Origin: Nitricoxidireducens sp046726235
GTDB taxonomy: Bacteria; Pseudomonadota; Gammaproteobacteria; Burkholderiales; Rhodocyclaceae
Assembly (NCBI GenBank): GCA_046726235.1
Contig: JBKPAD010000002.1
Span: forward strand, 62,001 to 126,000
Direction: 5' to 3'
Length of the DNA stretch: 64,000 nt
Positions 21,401-30,600 of this stretch are shown one piece after another (positions within the stretch are counted from its first letter, which is position 1; each line of letters opens with the position of its first letter). Both the position numbers and the translations under genes were made by a program. The notes beneath the pieces are model-generated. The model worked only from the letters and a program-made list of their open reading frames with translations, did not search any database and was not told where the DNA came from.

Positions 21401-24372
21401 CCGTCGGCGTCCTCGGCTTCGGCGGCAGCAACGCCTTTCCGTCGATCGCCCTGCGCGCGAACGGATCGCTGGTCGTCGCCTGGCAGGACGGCACCACGAG
21501 TGCCATCGAGCAGAAGATCGTCGACGACTTCGGCGCGGACACCACGCCGCTCGACTACCAGGTGAGCCGACCGATCGTGAACAATTCGCAGCCGCCCGAG
21601 GTCGCCACACTGGCCGACGGCGGCCACGTCGTCGTCTGGTCGGCGCTGGCCGGCGGCAGCAATCCCGACGGCAGCGGCTACGGCGTCTATATGCAGCGCT
21701 ACGATGCCGCCGGCGTCGCCCTCGGCGCGCCACAGTTGGTGAACAGCACGCCCGCCTCGGATCAGCTCCATGCCAGCGTCGCCGCGAACGGCGCCGGCTG
21801 GATCGTCACCTGGACTTCCAACGGCCAGGACGGCAGCGGTCATGGCGTCTTCGCCCAACGCTATGACGGCGCCGGCCAGAAACTCGGCGGCGAGGTGCAG
21901 GTCAACCAGACCGCCGCCAACGTCCAGACGCAGGCGAACGTCGGCGAACTCGCCGACGGCGGCTACGTCGTCAGCTGGCAAGGGTTCAACGCCGCCACCG
22001 GCGGCTACGACATCTACGCCCGGGTGTACAGCGCCGCCGGCGTGTCGCAGACGGGCGAATTCGTCGCCAACTCGGGAACGGCTGGCGAGCAATACACCCA
22101 GGGCAATTACACCGAAAGCGTCATCGGCCTCGACAACGGCCGCTTCGTCCTCGCGTGGAGCGACTACGGCGGGCTCGACGGCTCGGCGGCCGGCGTGTTC
22201 GCCCGCGTTTTCGACGCCGACGGCACGGCAGTCGCGGACCAGTTCCGCGTCAACAGCACCACGACGGGCGATCAGGCCTATGCCTCGGTCGCCGCCGTCG
22301 GGAGCGGCTTCGTCGTGACGTGGATGTCGCCCGATGGCGGCGGCTACGGCATCTACGCGCAGCGTTACGATGCCGACGGCGCCCCGCTCGGCGGCGAGTT
22401 CAGGGTCAACAGCTGGTATTCCAGCGAGCAGTCCTATCCCAAGACGGTCGGCCTCGCCGACGGCAGCTTCGTCGTGGTCTGGCAGAGCCACTGGCTCGAG
22501 AAGGCCAACGTCTGGTGCATCTCGGGGCAGCGCTACGATGCCGCCGGCAACGCCGTCGGCGGCGAGTTCCTGGTCAACACCGTGGGCGCCCTCGGCTTCG
22601 GCGGCAGCAACGACTTTCCGTCCATCGCATTGCGCGCGGACGGGGCGCTGGTCGTCGCCTGGCACGACCTGGCCAGCGGCTCGATCGAGCAGAGGATCGT
22701 CGACGATTTCGCAACCGACACCACGCCGCTCGACTACCAGGTCAGCATCTCCCTCGTCGACAACTCGCGGCCGCCGGAAGTGGCGACGCTGGCCGACGGC
22801 GGCCATGTCGTCGTGTGGACCGCCATCTCGAGCGCCAATCCCGACAACAGCGGATTCGGTGTCTACCTGCAACGCTTCGATGCCGCCGGCGTGAGGATCG
22901 GCACGCCGCAACTCGTCAATACCACCACCGCCTACAGTCAGGCCGACGCGGGCGTCGCCGCGGCCGGCAACGGCTGGGTGGTGACCTGGGATTCGGTCAA
23001 TGCGGCCGGCAGCAGCACCGGCATCTTCATGCAACGCTACGACGGCAGCGGCGCAAAGATCGGCGGCGAAGTATTGGTGAACCAGGCGACGGAAACCACC
23101 ACGCTGCCGAACGTCAGCGAGCTGGCCAACGGCGGATACGTCGTCAGCTGGCGCGGATGGACCCTTGCCAACAACACCTACGACGTTTATGCGCGGGTGT
23201 ACGACGCCAACGGAACGCCCATGACCAACGCCTTCGTGGCGAACTCGACGACGCCGGGCAATCAGAACACGCAAAGCACTTACACCGAGAACGTCACCGG
23301 CCTGGCCGACGGCCGCTTCGTCGTCGCCTGGGAAGACTCGAACGGTCTCGACGGTTCGGGCTACGGCATCTTCGCGCGCGTCTTCGAAGCCGATGGCACG
23401 GCTGTCGCGCCGCAATTCCAGGTGAACACCACGACGGCGAACACCCAGAACTACGTCTCGGTCGGCGCGGTCGGCAACGGTTTCGTGGTGACGTGGATGT
23501 CGGCGGGACAGGACGGGAGCGGCTCCGGCGTCTATGCCCAGCGCTTCGATGCAAACGGCGTGGCGCTCGGCGGCGAGTTCCAGGCCAACACCTGGATCGC
23601 CGCCGACCAGAACCACTCGAAGGTCGTCGGGCTCGCCGACGGCGGATTCATCGTCGCATGGCAGAGCTACGCGGCCGACAAGCCCACCAGCTGGTCGATC
23701 TGCGGCCAGCGTTACGACGCCGACGGCAACCCGCTCGCCGGGGAATTCATCGTCAACACCTTCGACGTCTTCGGTTTCGGCGGCAACAACAACGACTATC
23801 CCTCGGTTGCGCTGCGGGCCGACGGCTCGCTGGTCTTCGCCTGGGTGGACCACACCACCAACATGGTCGAGCAGCGCATCGTCGCCAGCGTCGAAACCGC
23901 GGGGGCGGTCGCCAAGAACCTGGTCGGCGGCATCGGCAACGACTCGTTCATCGGCAGCGCCCTCGCCGACACGCTCGCCGGCGGCGCCGGCGACGACCGG
24001 ATCGAAGGCCTGGCCGGCAACGACCTGCTCACCGGCGGCAGCGGCGCCGACACCTTCGTCTTCGGCAGCTCCCTCGGCGCCGGCAACGTCGACACCATCG
24101 CCGACTTCACCTCGGGCGTCGACACCCTCCGGTTGAGCAACGCCGGCGGAAGCCCGTTCGCCGCGTTGCCCGATGGACCGCTGGCGGACGCGGCGTTCGA
24201 CATCACGGGGGACGGAACGGCGGCCAGCGCCGCGACACGAATCGTGTACGACCCGGCCACGGGCGCGCTCCATTTCGATCCGGACGGCACGGGCGGCGCA
24301 GCGTCCGTGCAGATCGCCACGCTCGGCGGCCTTCCGGCGCTCGTCGCGGGCGACGTGATCGTTGGTGCCTGA
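18490..24372 (+). CDS. Giant RTX/VCBS type I-secreted protein with three tandem probable beta-propellers
   Basis: A 1960-residue acidic secreted protein without a signal peptide. In order: an N-terminal RTX calcium-binding block (GGAGNDVLSGGKGNDRLNGG, residues about 25-60); three VCBS domains (about 155-277, 277-400, 400-522), each ending VTGTND or similar; a cadherin-like domain (about 522-617); three units of about 394 residues (starting near 625, 1019 and 1412), each with seven subrepeats of about 54 residues built on GGxVVxWxS and DGSGYGVYMQRYDASG; and a C-terminal RTX block (GGAGDDRIEGLAGNDLL) with a type I secretion tail. The role is probably adhesin or matrix protein. ATG 18490 has GGGAGAG upstream. 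The transporter genes follow after 60 bp. Confidence 0.88.
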   Translation: MAIYNGTSGNDTYIGGNASDTIDGGAGNDVLSGGKGNDRLNGGSGADTLDGGAGNDVLVYRFGENAGWADVYSGGGGIDKLSLELTTAEWLLPVVQAEVARYVRHLATVPRSPKGEVSGGAANDFVFDFGSGTTLKVSMIESLEIRVDGVLIDYNAPTIHVADAEGAVTEDASAPLTDSGSISFYDINFGDTHAVTVTPVAGFNTLGGTMTAAVADAATGNGQGSVTWTYQVANAAAQYLAAGQTVTEKFNVRLTDSTGKQVTQTVVVTVTGTNDTVSITSAAQGGTVVEDAASTPSSTDSLNAAGTVAFTDVDLSDSHSASFLPAAGNATALGTFALAAVSEAANAANGSVGWTYSLDNAAAQYLAAGQTVSETYTVTVDDGQGSTASQDVVITVMGTNDVPVITAEDLAGAVTEPIVPAGDLSDSGNISFGDVDLTDVHLVPANGTPVGTTLGSLTAVKNTDTTGSGTGGQLTWTYTVAAADVAYLAAGQTLVESFTITLDDQNGGQISKQIDVTITGASQEAPIATPSLIATNVDQSIRGTLGASPSAGGDTLTFSIETAPQHGVLALATDGSYQYTPASGYSGTDGFTYQVTDGQGGTAMASGSIEVSGAGVAQLRYVGITPFDHQVSPPIVNSTQPPKVAAIAGGGHIVVWSALTGGSNPDGSGYGVYMQRYDASGARIGAPQQVNSTSGGDQMHASVAATGSGWVVAWTSDGQDGSGYGIYAQRYDASGAKAGDETLINQTTAGAQFAPTLSGLAGGGYVVSWTAQSPNGSYDVLARTYDASGLPQSDEFSVHGVTAGSQQAFGTNTENIAALADGRFVVVWSDANGLDGSGSGVFGRIFGADGVPTSAQFPVNATTAGDQQYASAATVGSGFVVTWSSLAQDGSGLGVYTQRYDASGNAQGGEFKVNTWTTGDQTYAKASQLSDGGFVVVWQSADVEKTGSWAISGQRYDANGNAIDGEFIVNSVGVLGFGGSNAFPSIALRANGSLVVAWQDGTTSAIEQKIVDDFGADTTPLDYQVSRPIVNNSQPPEVATLADGGHVVVWSALAGGSNPDGSGYGVYMQRYDAAGVALGAPQLVNSTPASDQLHASVAANGAGWIVTWTSNGQDGSGHGVFAQRYDGAGQKLGGEVQVNQTAANVQTQANVGELADGGYVVSWQGFNAATGGYDIYARVYSAAGVSQTGEFVANSGTAGEQYTQGNYTESVIGLDNGRFVLAWSDYGGLDGSAAGVFARVFDADGTAVADQFRVNSTTTGDQAYASVAAVGSGFVVTWMSPDGGGYGIYAQRYDADGAPLGGEFRVNSWYSSEQSYPKTVGLADGSFVVVWQSHWLEKANVWCISGQRYDAAGNAVGGEFLVNTVGALGFGGSNDFPSIALRADGALVVAWHDLASGSIEQRIVDDFATDTTPLDYQVSISLVDNSRPPEVATLADGGHVVVWTAISSANPDNSGFGVYLQRFDAAGVRIGTPQLVNTTTAYSQADAGVAAAGNGWVVTWDSVNAAGSSTGIFMQRYDGSGAKIGGEVLVNQATETTTLPNVSELANGGYVVSWRGWTLANNTYDVYARVYDANGTPMTNAFVANSTTPGNQNTQSTYTENVTGLADGRFVVAWEDSNGLDGSGYGIFARVFEADGTAVAPQFQVNTTTANTQNYVSVGAVGNGFVVTWMSAGQDGSGSGVYAQRFDANGVALGGEFQANTWIAADQNHSKVVGLADGGFIVAWQSYAADKPTSWSICGQRYDADGNPLAGEFIVNTFDVFGFGGNNNDYPSVALRADGSLVFAWVDHTTNMVEQRIVASVETAGAVAKNLVGGIGNDSFIGSALADTLAGGAGDDRIEGLAGNDLLTGGSGADTFVFGSSLGAGNVDTIADFTSGVDTLRLSNAGGSPFAALPDGPLADAAFDITGDGTAASAATRIVYDPATGALHFDPDGTGGAASVQIATLGGLPALVAGDVIVGA
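20362..23893 (+). repeat. Three tandem coding repeats of about 1.18 kb
   Basis: Within the RTX gene, units begin at about 20362, 21544 and 22723 and the last ends near 23893, with periods of 1182 and 1179 bp. Each begins TTPLDYQVS or a variant, and each divides into seven similar blocks of about 54 codons. The copies have diverged rather than being identical. They could still recombine or confuse short-read assembly. Confidence 0.85.
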
Positions 24373-24432
24373 GGCCGGAAAACACGACAGCCCCGCGCGC
24401 GCATGCCGCCGACTTTCGATGACCACTCATCA

Positions 24433-26178
24433 ATGAAGCCTCTCCTCCTCCTGCTCAAACGCCCGCTCGCCTACGTCGCCGGCTTCTCGTTCTGCGTGAA
24501 CCTGCTGCTGCTGGCGCCGGCGCTGTTCATGCTTCAGGTGTTCGACCGCGTGCTGAGCAGCCGCAGCCAGGACACGCTGCTGGTGCTGCTGCTCGGCATG
24601 GCTGTCGCCCTCGGCCTGATGCTCGCGTTCGACACCCTGCGCAGCCGCCTGCAGGGCGTCATCGGCAACCTGATCGGCGAGCAGTTGTCGCCGACGGTCG
24701 CCCGCGTGATGCTGGCGAGATCGGCGCGCCGAAGCGAGCGGGTGCCCGCCGAAGGGCTGCGCGATGTCGCCGCCCTGCGCAACCTGTTCTCGGCGCAGGG
24801 GCTGCTGGCGCTGTTCGATACGCCGTGGGTGTTCATCTACCTCGCCGTCATCTGGCTGGCGCATCCGTGGCTCGGCATCGCGGCGGCAGCCGCTTCGCTG
24901 CTGATGCTGGCGCTGGCGGTGGCGAACGACCGCATCACCCGCCGCGACATCGAAGCGCTGCAGCAGGAAGCGGCGAAGGCGACGCGCTATCTGGAGGCGT
25001 CGCTGCAGAACGCCGAGGTGGTGCAGTCGCTCGGCATGGGCGATGCGCTGCTCGGACGCTGGCGTGTGCTCAATGCGCGCGTGACCGAACTGCAGGGGCC
25101 GACGGCACGGCGTTCGGTGGCGATGGCGGCCGTGACGCGCGCCACGCGCCAGGCGGTGCAAGTGCTGATGCAGGCGCTCGGCGCCTGGCTGGTGATCAGC
25201 GGCGAAGGGACGCCGGGCATCCTCGTCGCCACGACCATCCTGCTCGGACGCTCGCTGGCGCCAGTGGAACAGGTGGTCGGCAGCTGGCGCGTGCTGGCCG
25301 AGGGACGTCTTGCGTTCACCCGCCTGGCCGAGCTGCTCGACGCGGCGCAGCGCGAGCCCGAACGCATGTCGTTGCCGGCACCGCGCGGCCATTTGCAGGC
25401 GCAAGGGCTGGTGTATCGCGTGCCGCAGGGGGAACGCATGATCCTGGCCGGCGTCTCGCTGAGCCTCGAGCCGGGGCAATCGCTGGCCATCGTCGGCCCG
25501 AGCGGCGCCGGCAAGTCGACCCTCGTGCGGCTGCTCACCGGCCTGTGGAAGCCGCATGCCGGCAGCGTGCGGCTCGATCAGGCGGACATGGCGCAATGGC
25601 CGCGCGAGGAACTCGGCCCGTGGATCGGCTATGTGCCGCAGGACGTGGAACTGTTCGCCGGCACCGTGGCGGACAACATCGCGCGGCTCGGCGAGGTCGA
25701 CCCGGCGCGCGTGGCGAGGGCCGCGCAGCGCGCCGGCGTGCATGAAATGATCCTGACGCTGCCCGATGGCTACGACACGCTGATCGATCCGGCCGGTGCG
25801 ATCCTGTCGCCGGGGCAGCGCCAGCGCATCGCACTGGCGCGCGCGTTGTACGGCGAGCCCAAGCTGCTCGTCCTCGACGAACCGAATTCCAACCTCGACG
25901 GCGCCGGCGAACTCGCGCTGGCCGAGGCGCTGGCGCGGCTGCGCGGCGAAGTCACCGTCGTCGTGGTCACGCACCGCACGGCGCTCGTCCAGCACATGGA
26001 CCAGATGCTGGTGCTCGAGGCCGGCCGCGTGCAGCGCTACGGCAGCGTGGCCGAAGTCATGCAGGCGATGCACCAGGCGGCGGGCAGCGGCGGACAGGTG
26101 GTGGTCATGCCGCGTCAGGGGCGTGAGGGCGCGCCCGATTCGACCCTGGCTTCCGCACCGACCGGGAGAGTGGCATGA
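24433..26178 (+). CDS. Type I secretion ABC transporter, PrtD/LapB-like
   Basis: A 581-residue inner-membrane ATP-binding exporter for RTX proteins. The N-terminal membrane domain covers residues 1-300 with several hydrophobic helices (LLLLAPALFMLQVFDRVLSS is typical of the family) and no C39 peptidase domain. In the ATPase domain: Walker A GPSGAGKST, a variant signature LSPGQRQRIALARAL, Walker B LLVLDEPNSNLD, and the H-loop VVVVTHR. It follows the RTX gene by 60 bp and overlaps the fusion protein gene by ATGA. ATG 24433 (MKPLLLLL) was preferred over an in-frame start 10 codons upstream. The outer-membrane TolC-type partner is not encoded here. Confidence 0.93.
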   Translation: MKPLLLLLKRPLAYVAGFSFCVNLLLLAPALFMLQVFDRVLSSRSQDTLLVLLLGMAVALGLMLAFDTLRSRLQGVIGNLIGEQLSPTVARVMLARSARRSERVPAEGLRDVAALRNLFSAQGLLALFDTPWVFIYLAVIWLAHPWLGIAAAAASLLMLALAVANDRITRRDIEALQQEAAKATRYLEASLQNAEVVQSLGMGDALLGRWRVLNARVTELQGPTARRSVAMAAVTRATRQAVQVLMQALGAWLVISGEGTPGILVATTILLGRSLAPVEQVVGSWRVLAEGRLAFTRLAELLDAAQREPERMSLPAPRGHLQAQGLVYRVPQGERMILAGVSLSLEPGQSLAIVGPSGAGKSTLVRLLTGLWKPHAGSVRLDQADMAQWPREELGPWIGYVPQDVELFAGTVADNIARLGEVDPARVARAAQRAGVHEMILTLPDGYDTLIDPAGAILSPGQRQRIALARALYGEPKLLVLDEPNSNLDGAGELALAEALARLRGEVTVVVVTHRTALVQHMDQMLVLEAGRVQRYGSVAEVMQAMHQAAGSGGQVVVMPRQGREGAPDSTLASAPTGRVA

Positions 26179-27509
26179 ACGCGATCACGCCACCGGCGGA
26201 ACGCGAGGCGCTGAACGCGCAGCTGGCGGAGGTGCGGCGGCTCGCCGGGCGCGGCACCGCCGTGATCCTGGGCGGCCTGCTGCCGGTGGCGGCGTGGATG
26301 AGCTTCGCGCCGCTGTCTTCGGCAGTCGTGGCGCCGGCGCATGTGAAGGTGGATTTGAACCGGCGGCCGATCCAGCACGCCGAGGGCGGCATCGTGCGCG
26401 AAGTGCTGGTGCGCGACGGCCAGCATGTGCGCCAGGGCGATCCGCTGCTGGTGCTCGGCGACGTGTCCGTGGATGCCGACCGGAACCGCCTCGACTATCG
26501 GGTCCAGAGCGAACGGGCGAGCCTTGCGCGCCTCGAAGCCCACGAGACGATGGCGAGCGCCATCGCGTTCCCCGCGGAGCTGATCGCTGCTGCGAAAGAC
26601 GATCCGCGCCTGGCCGAACAGATGGCGAAGGAGCGGTCGCTGTTCTCGGCCCGGCGCGACGCGCTGGTCGGGCAGGTCGGCCTGCTGCGCGCACAGCGCG
26701 AGAAGGTGGCCGAGGAGATCGTTGCGCTCCGCGCCCAGATCGTGAAGGCCGAGGAATCGCTGCGCTTCCAGGCCAGTGACCTCGACAGGCACCGCAAGCT
26801 GCTCGGCGCGGGGTTCATCTCGGCCAATCGCATCGCCCAGCTCGAAGGCACGGTCGCCGATTACGGCGTCAAGCTCGAGGAACGCCGCTCGGAACTGGCG
26901 CGCGCGCAGCAGCGCAGCGTCGATACCGATCTGCGCATTCGCGCGCTGGAAACGGATTACCGCCAGCAGGCGAGCGACCAGATGAAGGCGACCGTCGCCC
27001 GGCTGCACGAGATCGAACAGGAGCAGCGCAAGTCGACGGATGCTTCCGCGCGGCAAGTGATCTCTGCGCCGGCCACCGGCGAAATCATCGATCTCAAGTA
27101 CTCGGCGCCGGGCGCGATCATCCCGCCGCGCGAGACCATCGCCGACGTGGTGCCGGACGACACGCGCCTGGTGATCGAGGCGCGCCTGCGCACCGAGGAC
27201 ATCAACCAGATCCAGCGCGGCCAGGCGGCGGACATCCGCTTCACGGCATTCAAGTACCGCACGACACGGCTCGTGCAGGGCAAGGTGATCTACATTTCCG
27301 CCGATCGCCTGGTCGATCGTGCCGACAACTTCGCCTACTACTCGGCGCTCATCGAAGCGAACCCGGAGTCGCTGCGAGCGGCCGGCGACCTGAAGCTGCA
27401 AGCCGGCATGCCGGCCGAGGTGTACATCAAGGGCGAGGAGCGCACGCCGCTCCAGTATCTGGTCGAGCCGGTGACGCAAGTGCTCAGTCGCGCCGCACGC
27501 GAACGTTAG
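26175..27509 (+). CDS. Type I secretion membrane fusion protein, HlyD/PrtE family
   Basis: A 444-residue periplasmic adaptor linking the ABC exporter to an outer-membrane channel. Seen: a short cytoplasmic N-terminus, one membrane helix (about 26-46), the lipoyl-like half motif IQHAEGGIVREVLVRDGQHV, a long coiled-coil hairpin (about 105-300), the second half motif at SAPATGEIIDLKY and a beta-barrel region to the end. The ATG overlaps the transporter stop (ATGA at 26175-26178), so the two are translationally coupled. A strong hairpin begins at its stop codon. Its likely cargo is the RTX protein upstream and perhaps the RTX peroxidase opposite. Confidence 0.92.
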   Translation: MNAITPPAEREALNAQLAEVRRLAGRGTAVILGGLLPVAAWMSFAPLSSAVVAPAHVKVDLNRRPIQHAEGGIVREVLVRDGQHVRQGDPLLVLGDVSVDADRNRLDYRVQSERASLARLEAHETMASAIAFPAELIAAAKDDPRLAEQMAKERSLFSARRDALVGQVGLLRAQREKVAEEIVALRAQIVKAEESLRFQASDLDRHRKLLGAGFISANRIAQLEGTVADYGVKLEERRSELARAQQRSVDTDLRIRALETDYRQQASDQMKATVARLHEIEQEQRKSTDASARQVISAPATGEIIDLKYSAPGAIIPPRETIADVVPDDTRLVIEARLRTEDINQIQRGQAADIRFTAFKYRTTRLVQGKVIYISADRLVDRADNFAYYSALIEANPESLRAAGDLKLQAGMPAEVYIKGEERTPLQYLVEPVTQVLSRAARER

Positions 27510-27543
27510 CTGCAAGCGAGCCATCCGTGCGCTCGCTTGCAGC
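27509..27543 (+). terminator. Strong hairpin after the type I secretion operon
   Basis: A perfect 13-bp inverted repeat, GCTGCAAGCGAGC (27509-27521) and GCTCGCTTGCAGC (27531-27543), with a 9-nt loop. It begins at the last base of the fusion protein stop codon. There is no clear T-tract, but its strength and position make it the likely end of the operon. Confidence 0.6.
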
Positions 27544-27560
27544 CATGGCAAACCCGCGCA

Positions 27561-27597
27561 CGCCGCAGCCCGCCAGCCAGGCTGGCAGGCTGCGGCG
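27561..27597 (-). terminator. Hairpin after the RTX peroxidase gene
   Basis: CGCCGCAGCC (27561-27570) pairs perfectly with GGCTGCGGCG (27588-27597), and the interior GCCAGCC/GGCTGGC extends the stem. It lies 7 bp beyond the peroxidase stop codon on the minus strand. With 27509-27543 it forms a back-to-back terminator pair between convergent genes. Confidence 0.55.
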
Positions 27598-27603
27598 AAG
27601 CTC

Positions 27604-30600
27604 TCACAAGATGAAATCCGACGCCGCCAGAGATTGGTGTCCGGCCAAGGCAACGTGGAAGTCCGCCCACAGGTTCGCGTCGATGTTGCCCTCGATCACC
27701 GTGATCGCCGTATCCCCCGCTCCCTCGTAGTGGAAGACCAGTTGGCCGGCTTTGGTGAATGCCGCCCCCGCGGTTGCTTCGAAGCTGAACGCGTTGTTCC
27801 CTCCGACTATCGAATTGGCGTCGATCGTCGAGAAGTCGATCTTGTCCGCTCCGGCCATGAAATCCGCGATGAGGTCGCGAGCAGCCGCGCCAACGCCGGA
27901 TTCGGCGATGGCGTTGTAGTCGAACACGTCGGCGCCGTCGCCCCCCGTGAGATGGTCGGCATCGGCACCACCCACCAGCGTGTCGTTGCCCGCACCGCCA
28001 TTCAGGGTGTCGTTGCCGGCCAGGCCGGTGAGGATGTCGTCGCCCGCCCCGCCGCTTAGCCTGTTGGCGACGTTGCTGCCCGTGATCCTGTCGTTGCCGG
28101 AGCCGGCAACCAGGTTCTCGACTGCGGTCAAAGTGTCGCTCACGGCCGCGCTGGTGCCGGTTCCGCCGACGACGCCGCTGTTCAGGGTGACGGTCAGGCT
28201 GGCCGTGGCCGCCGAGTAGTCCGCCGTATCCGTTCCGGTGCCGCCGTTGATCACGTCGCGGGCGTCGTCGCCGAGCAGCACGAAGGTATCGTCGCCGGCA
28301 TTTCCCGACAGGTTGTTGGCGCCGATGGCATCGGTGATCACGTCGGCGCCCGTGCCGCCCGCCACGCCCTCGACGCCGGTCAATGCGTCAACGCCGGTCT
28401 GCGCGCTGGAAGCGGTGCCGGCCGTGAGGTTGACAACGGCATCGGCCGTCGTCGCCGACAGGTTGTAGGTGTCGATGCCGGCACCCGCGATGTAGATGTC
28501 GTTGCCGTCTCCCGCCACTGCGCGCAGCACGTCGTTGCCGGCACCGCCATCCACCGTGTCGTCGCCGGCGCCGCCGGTCAGCGTGTCGTCGCCGTTCAGG
28601 CCCAGCACGAAGTCATTGCCGGCAGTGCCTGTCAGGGTGTTGCCGGCGCTCGACCCGACGACAGCCGCCTGGTTCGACACGACCGTATAGGTGCCGAACG
28701 GATCGGTGTAGGTCGACACGACGCGGACGGTGGCGTTGCTCACGCCGGCAAGCGTTGCGGCCGTCCCTGCGGCACCCGTCACGTTGACCCAGTTGCCGTT
28801 CGCGAGCCGTTGCCACTGATAGGTCGGAACGAGGCCCGGGACGTCCGGATCGGCGACGGTGTTGGCGGCGCTCAGGTCGGCAGAACCGTTCATCGCCACA
28901 TAGCTGACGATATCCACCGAGCCGGTCGCGGCCTCGTTGACGTTTTGCACGGTCACCGCGAGGGACTGTGTATCGACGGCCTGCCCGTCGCTGACCTGAA
29001 CGGTCACGGCGTAGACGTTGTTGCCGTCCGCATCGGTCGGTGCCTCGAAGTTCGGGGGACTGATGAAGCTCAGGACGCCGGTCGCGGCATCGATGGCGAA
29101 CAGGGCCGCATCCGCACCGCCGCTGATCGCATAGGTCAGCGAGCTGCCGACGTTCGGATCGATGGCCGTGACCGTGGTCACTGCGGTCGTGTTTTCCGCG
29201 ACCGTCAGTGCCGCCGAAGTTCCGGCTCCGTCCGAGGTGATGACCGGTGCGAGCGTCTCCAGCTGCGCTTCGCTCCAGGTGCCGTCGGCGAACCTGAAGT
29301 TTTCGACGCCGAGCACCACGTCGCTGCCGTCGCGATCGGCCGCCGTGTCCGTGATCTTCCAGGCCATGATATCGCCCTGATTGGCGGTCGCAAAGCTGAT
29401 CTTCTCGAACCTGTAGTCGATGAGATTTCCAGCGAAGACAGCCGTGTCCGCCGCGCCTGCCGTGCCGCCGTCGCCGACGGTGACGCTGTCGGCCATGTCG
29501 CTGCCCGCCACGCCGTTGCGCCACAGGCGCGTGACGGTGCTGCCGCCCAGTTCCAGGTTCTCGAAAGTCGCCGATTTCAGCATCTCGGTGAAGTGCTTGT
29601 CGAAGCCCGGGCCGACCGCGTCGAGCAGGCCGTCTGTCCGGATGAAACCATCGGCACGCTGGCTGGCGCCGTCGATGGCGTTGTCGTAGCCGCCGGAGTA
29701 AGTGCCGATCAGGCTGTCCAGGCGGATGCCGTCGCCGACGATGACGTCGTTGCCACCGCCGCCGGTCAAGGCGTCGTTGCCGCTGCCGCCGATCAGCCAG
29801 TTGGCGTTGGCGTCGGCCAGCACAGTGTCGTTGTTGCGGCTGGCGATGACGCCTTCGATGCCCACCCAGGCCGGGAATGGCGTGGTCAGGTCGATGGCTA
29901 CGGCCGGGTTCTGCTGGGTCGCGAAGTCGATTGTGATGCCCTGAGGCGCCTTGGCATGGTCGCTGAAGTCGATCAGGTCGAAGCCGATTCCCTTGCCGTC
30001 ATTGCCCAGGTCCGTCTTGCCGTCGCCGCCCAGCACTTCGTCGGGGCCGCCGCCCATGGCTTGGGAGTAGGGCCCCGGACGCAGGATGTCGTCACCGTTC
30101 AGGCCGGCCGAGATGTCCTGGTCGTCGCCACCGATGATCAGGTCGTCGCCGTCGTCGCCCCACAGCAGGTCGCCGCCGGTGCCGCCGTCTATGACGTCGT
30201 TGCCGTCGCCGCCGTGGGTGAAGGCATCCGTGTCGCCTTCGCCGAAAATGAAATCGTCGCCCGATTCGCCCGAGAGCTTGTCGATACCGACGCCGCTGTG
30301 CAGGATGTCGTTGCCTTCGCCGCCGATGACCTGGTCCACGCCGGCCGCCGCCACGGCGGTTTGCTCGCCGCTCACATAGTCGTCGCCGGCGCCGCCATCC
30401 AGCAGGTCGCCGCCGTCGCCGCCGAGGATGCGGTCGTTGCCGTCGCCGCCGTAGAGGCGGTCGATGCCGTTGCCGCCGTAGAGAATGTCATTGCCGCCCT
30501 CGCCATAGACCGTGTCGTCCCCGCCCCAGGCGTAGATCAGGTCGTTGCGGTCGGTGGCGACGATCACTTCGTGCGATTCGGCACCGCTGTTCGGCGTGCC

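Noticed and set aside
18490..24372. CRISPR-like or short tandem DNA repeats in the RTX region
   Set aside because: The periodicity is at protein level (54 and 394 residues) with diverged DNA and no spacers.
19378..24426. A very long open frame on the minus strand across the RTX gene
   Set aside because: High G+C and repeated codons keep the antisense frame open. Its translation is Arg/Ala/Asp-rich, low complexity and matches no family, while the plus frame has clear RTX, VCBS and repeat domains.
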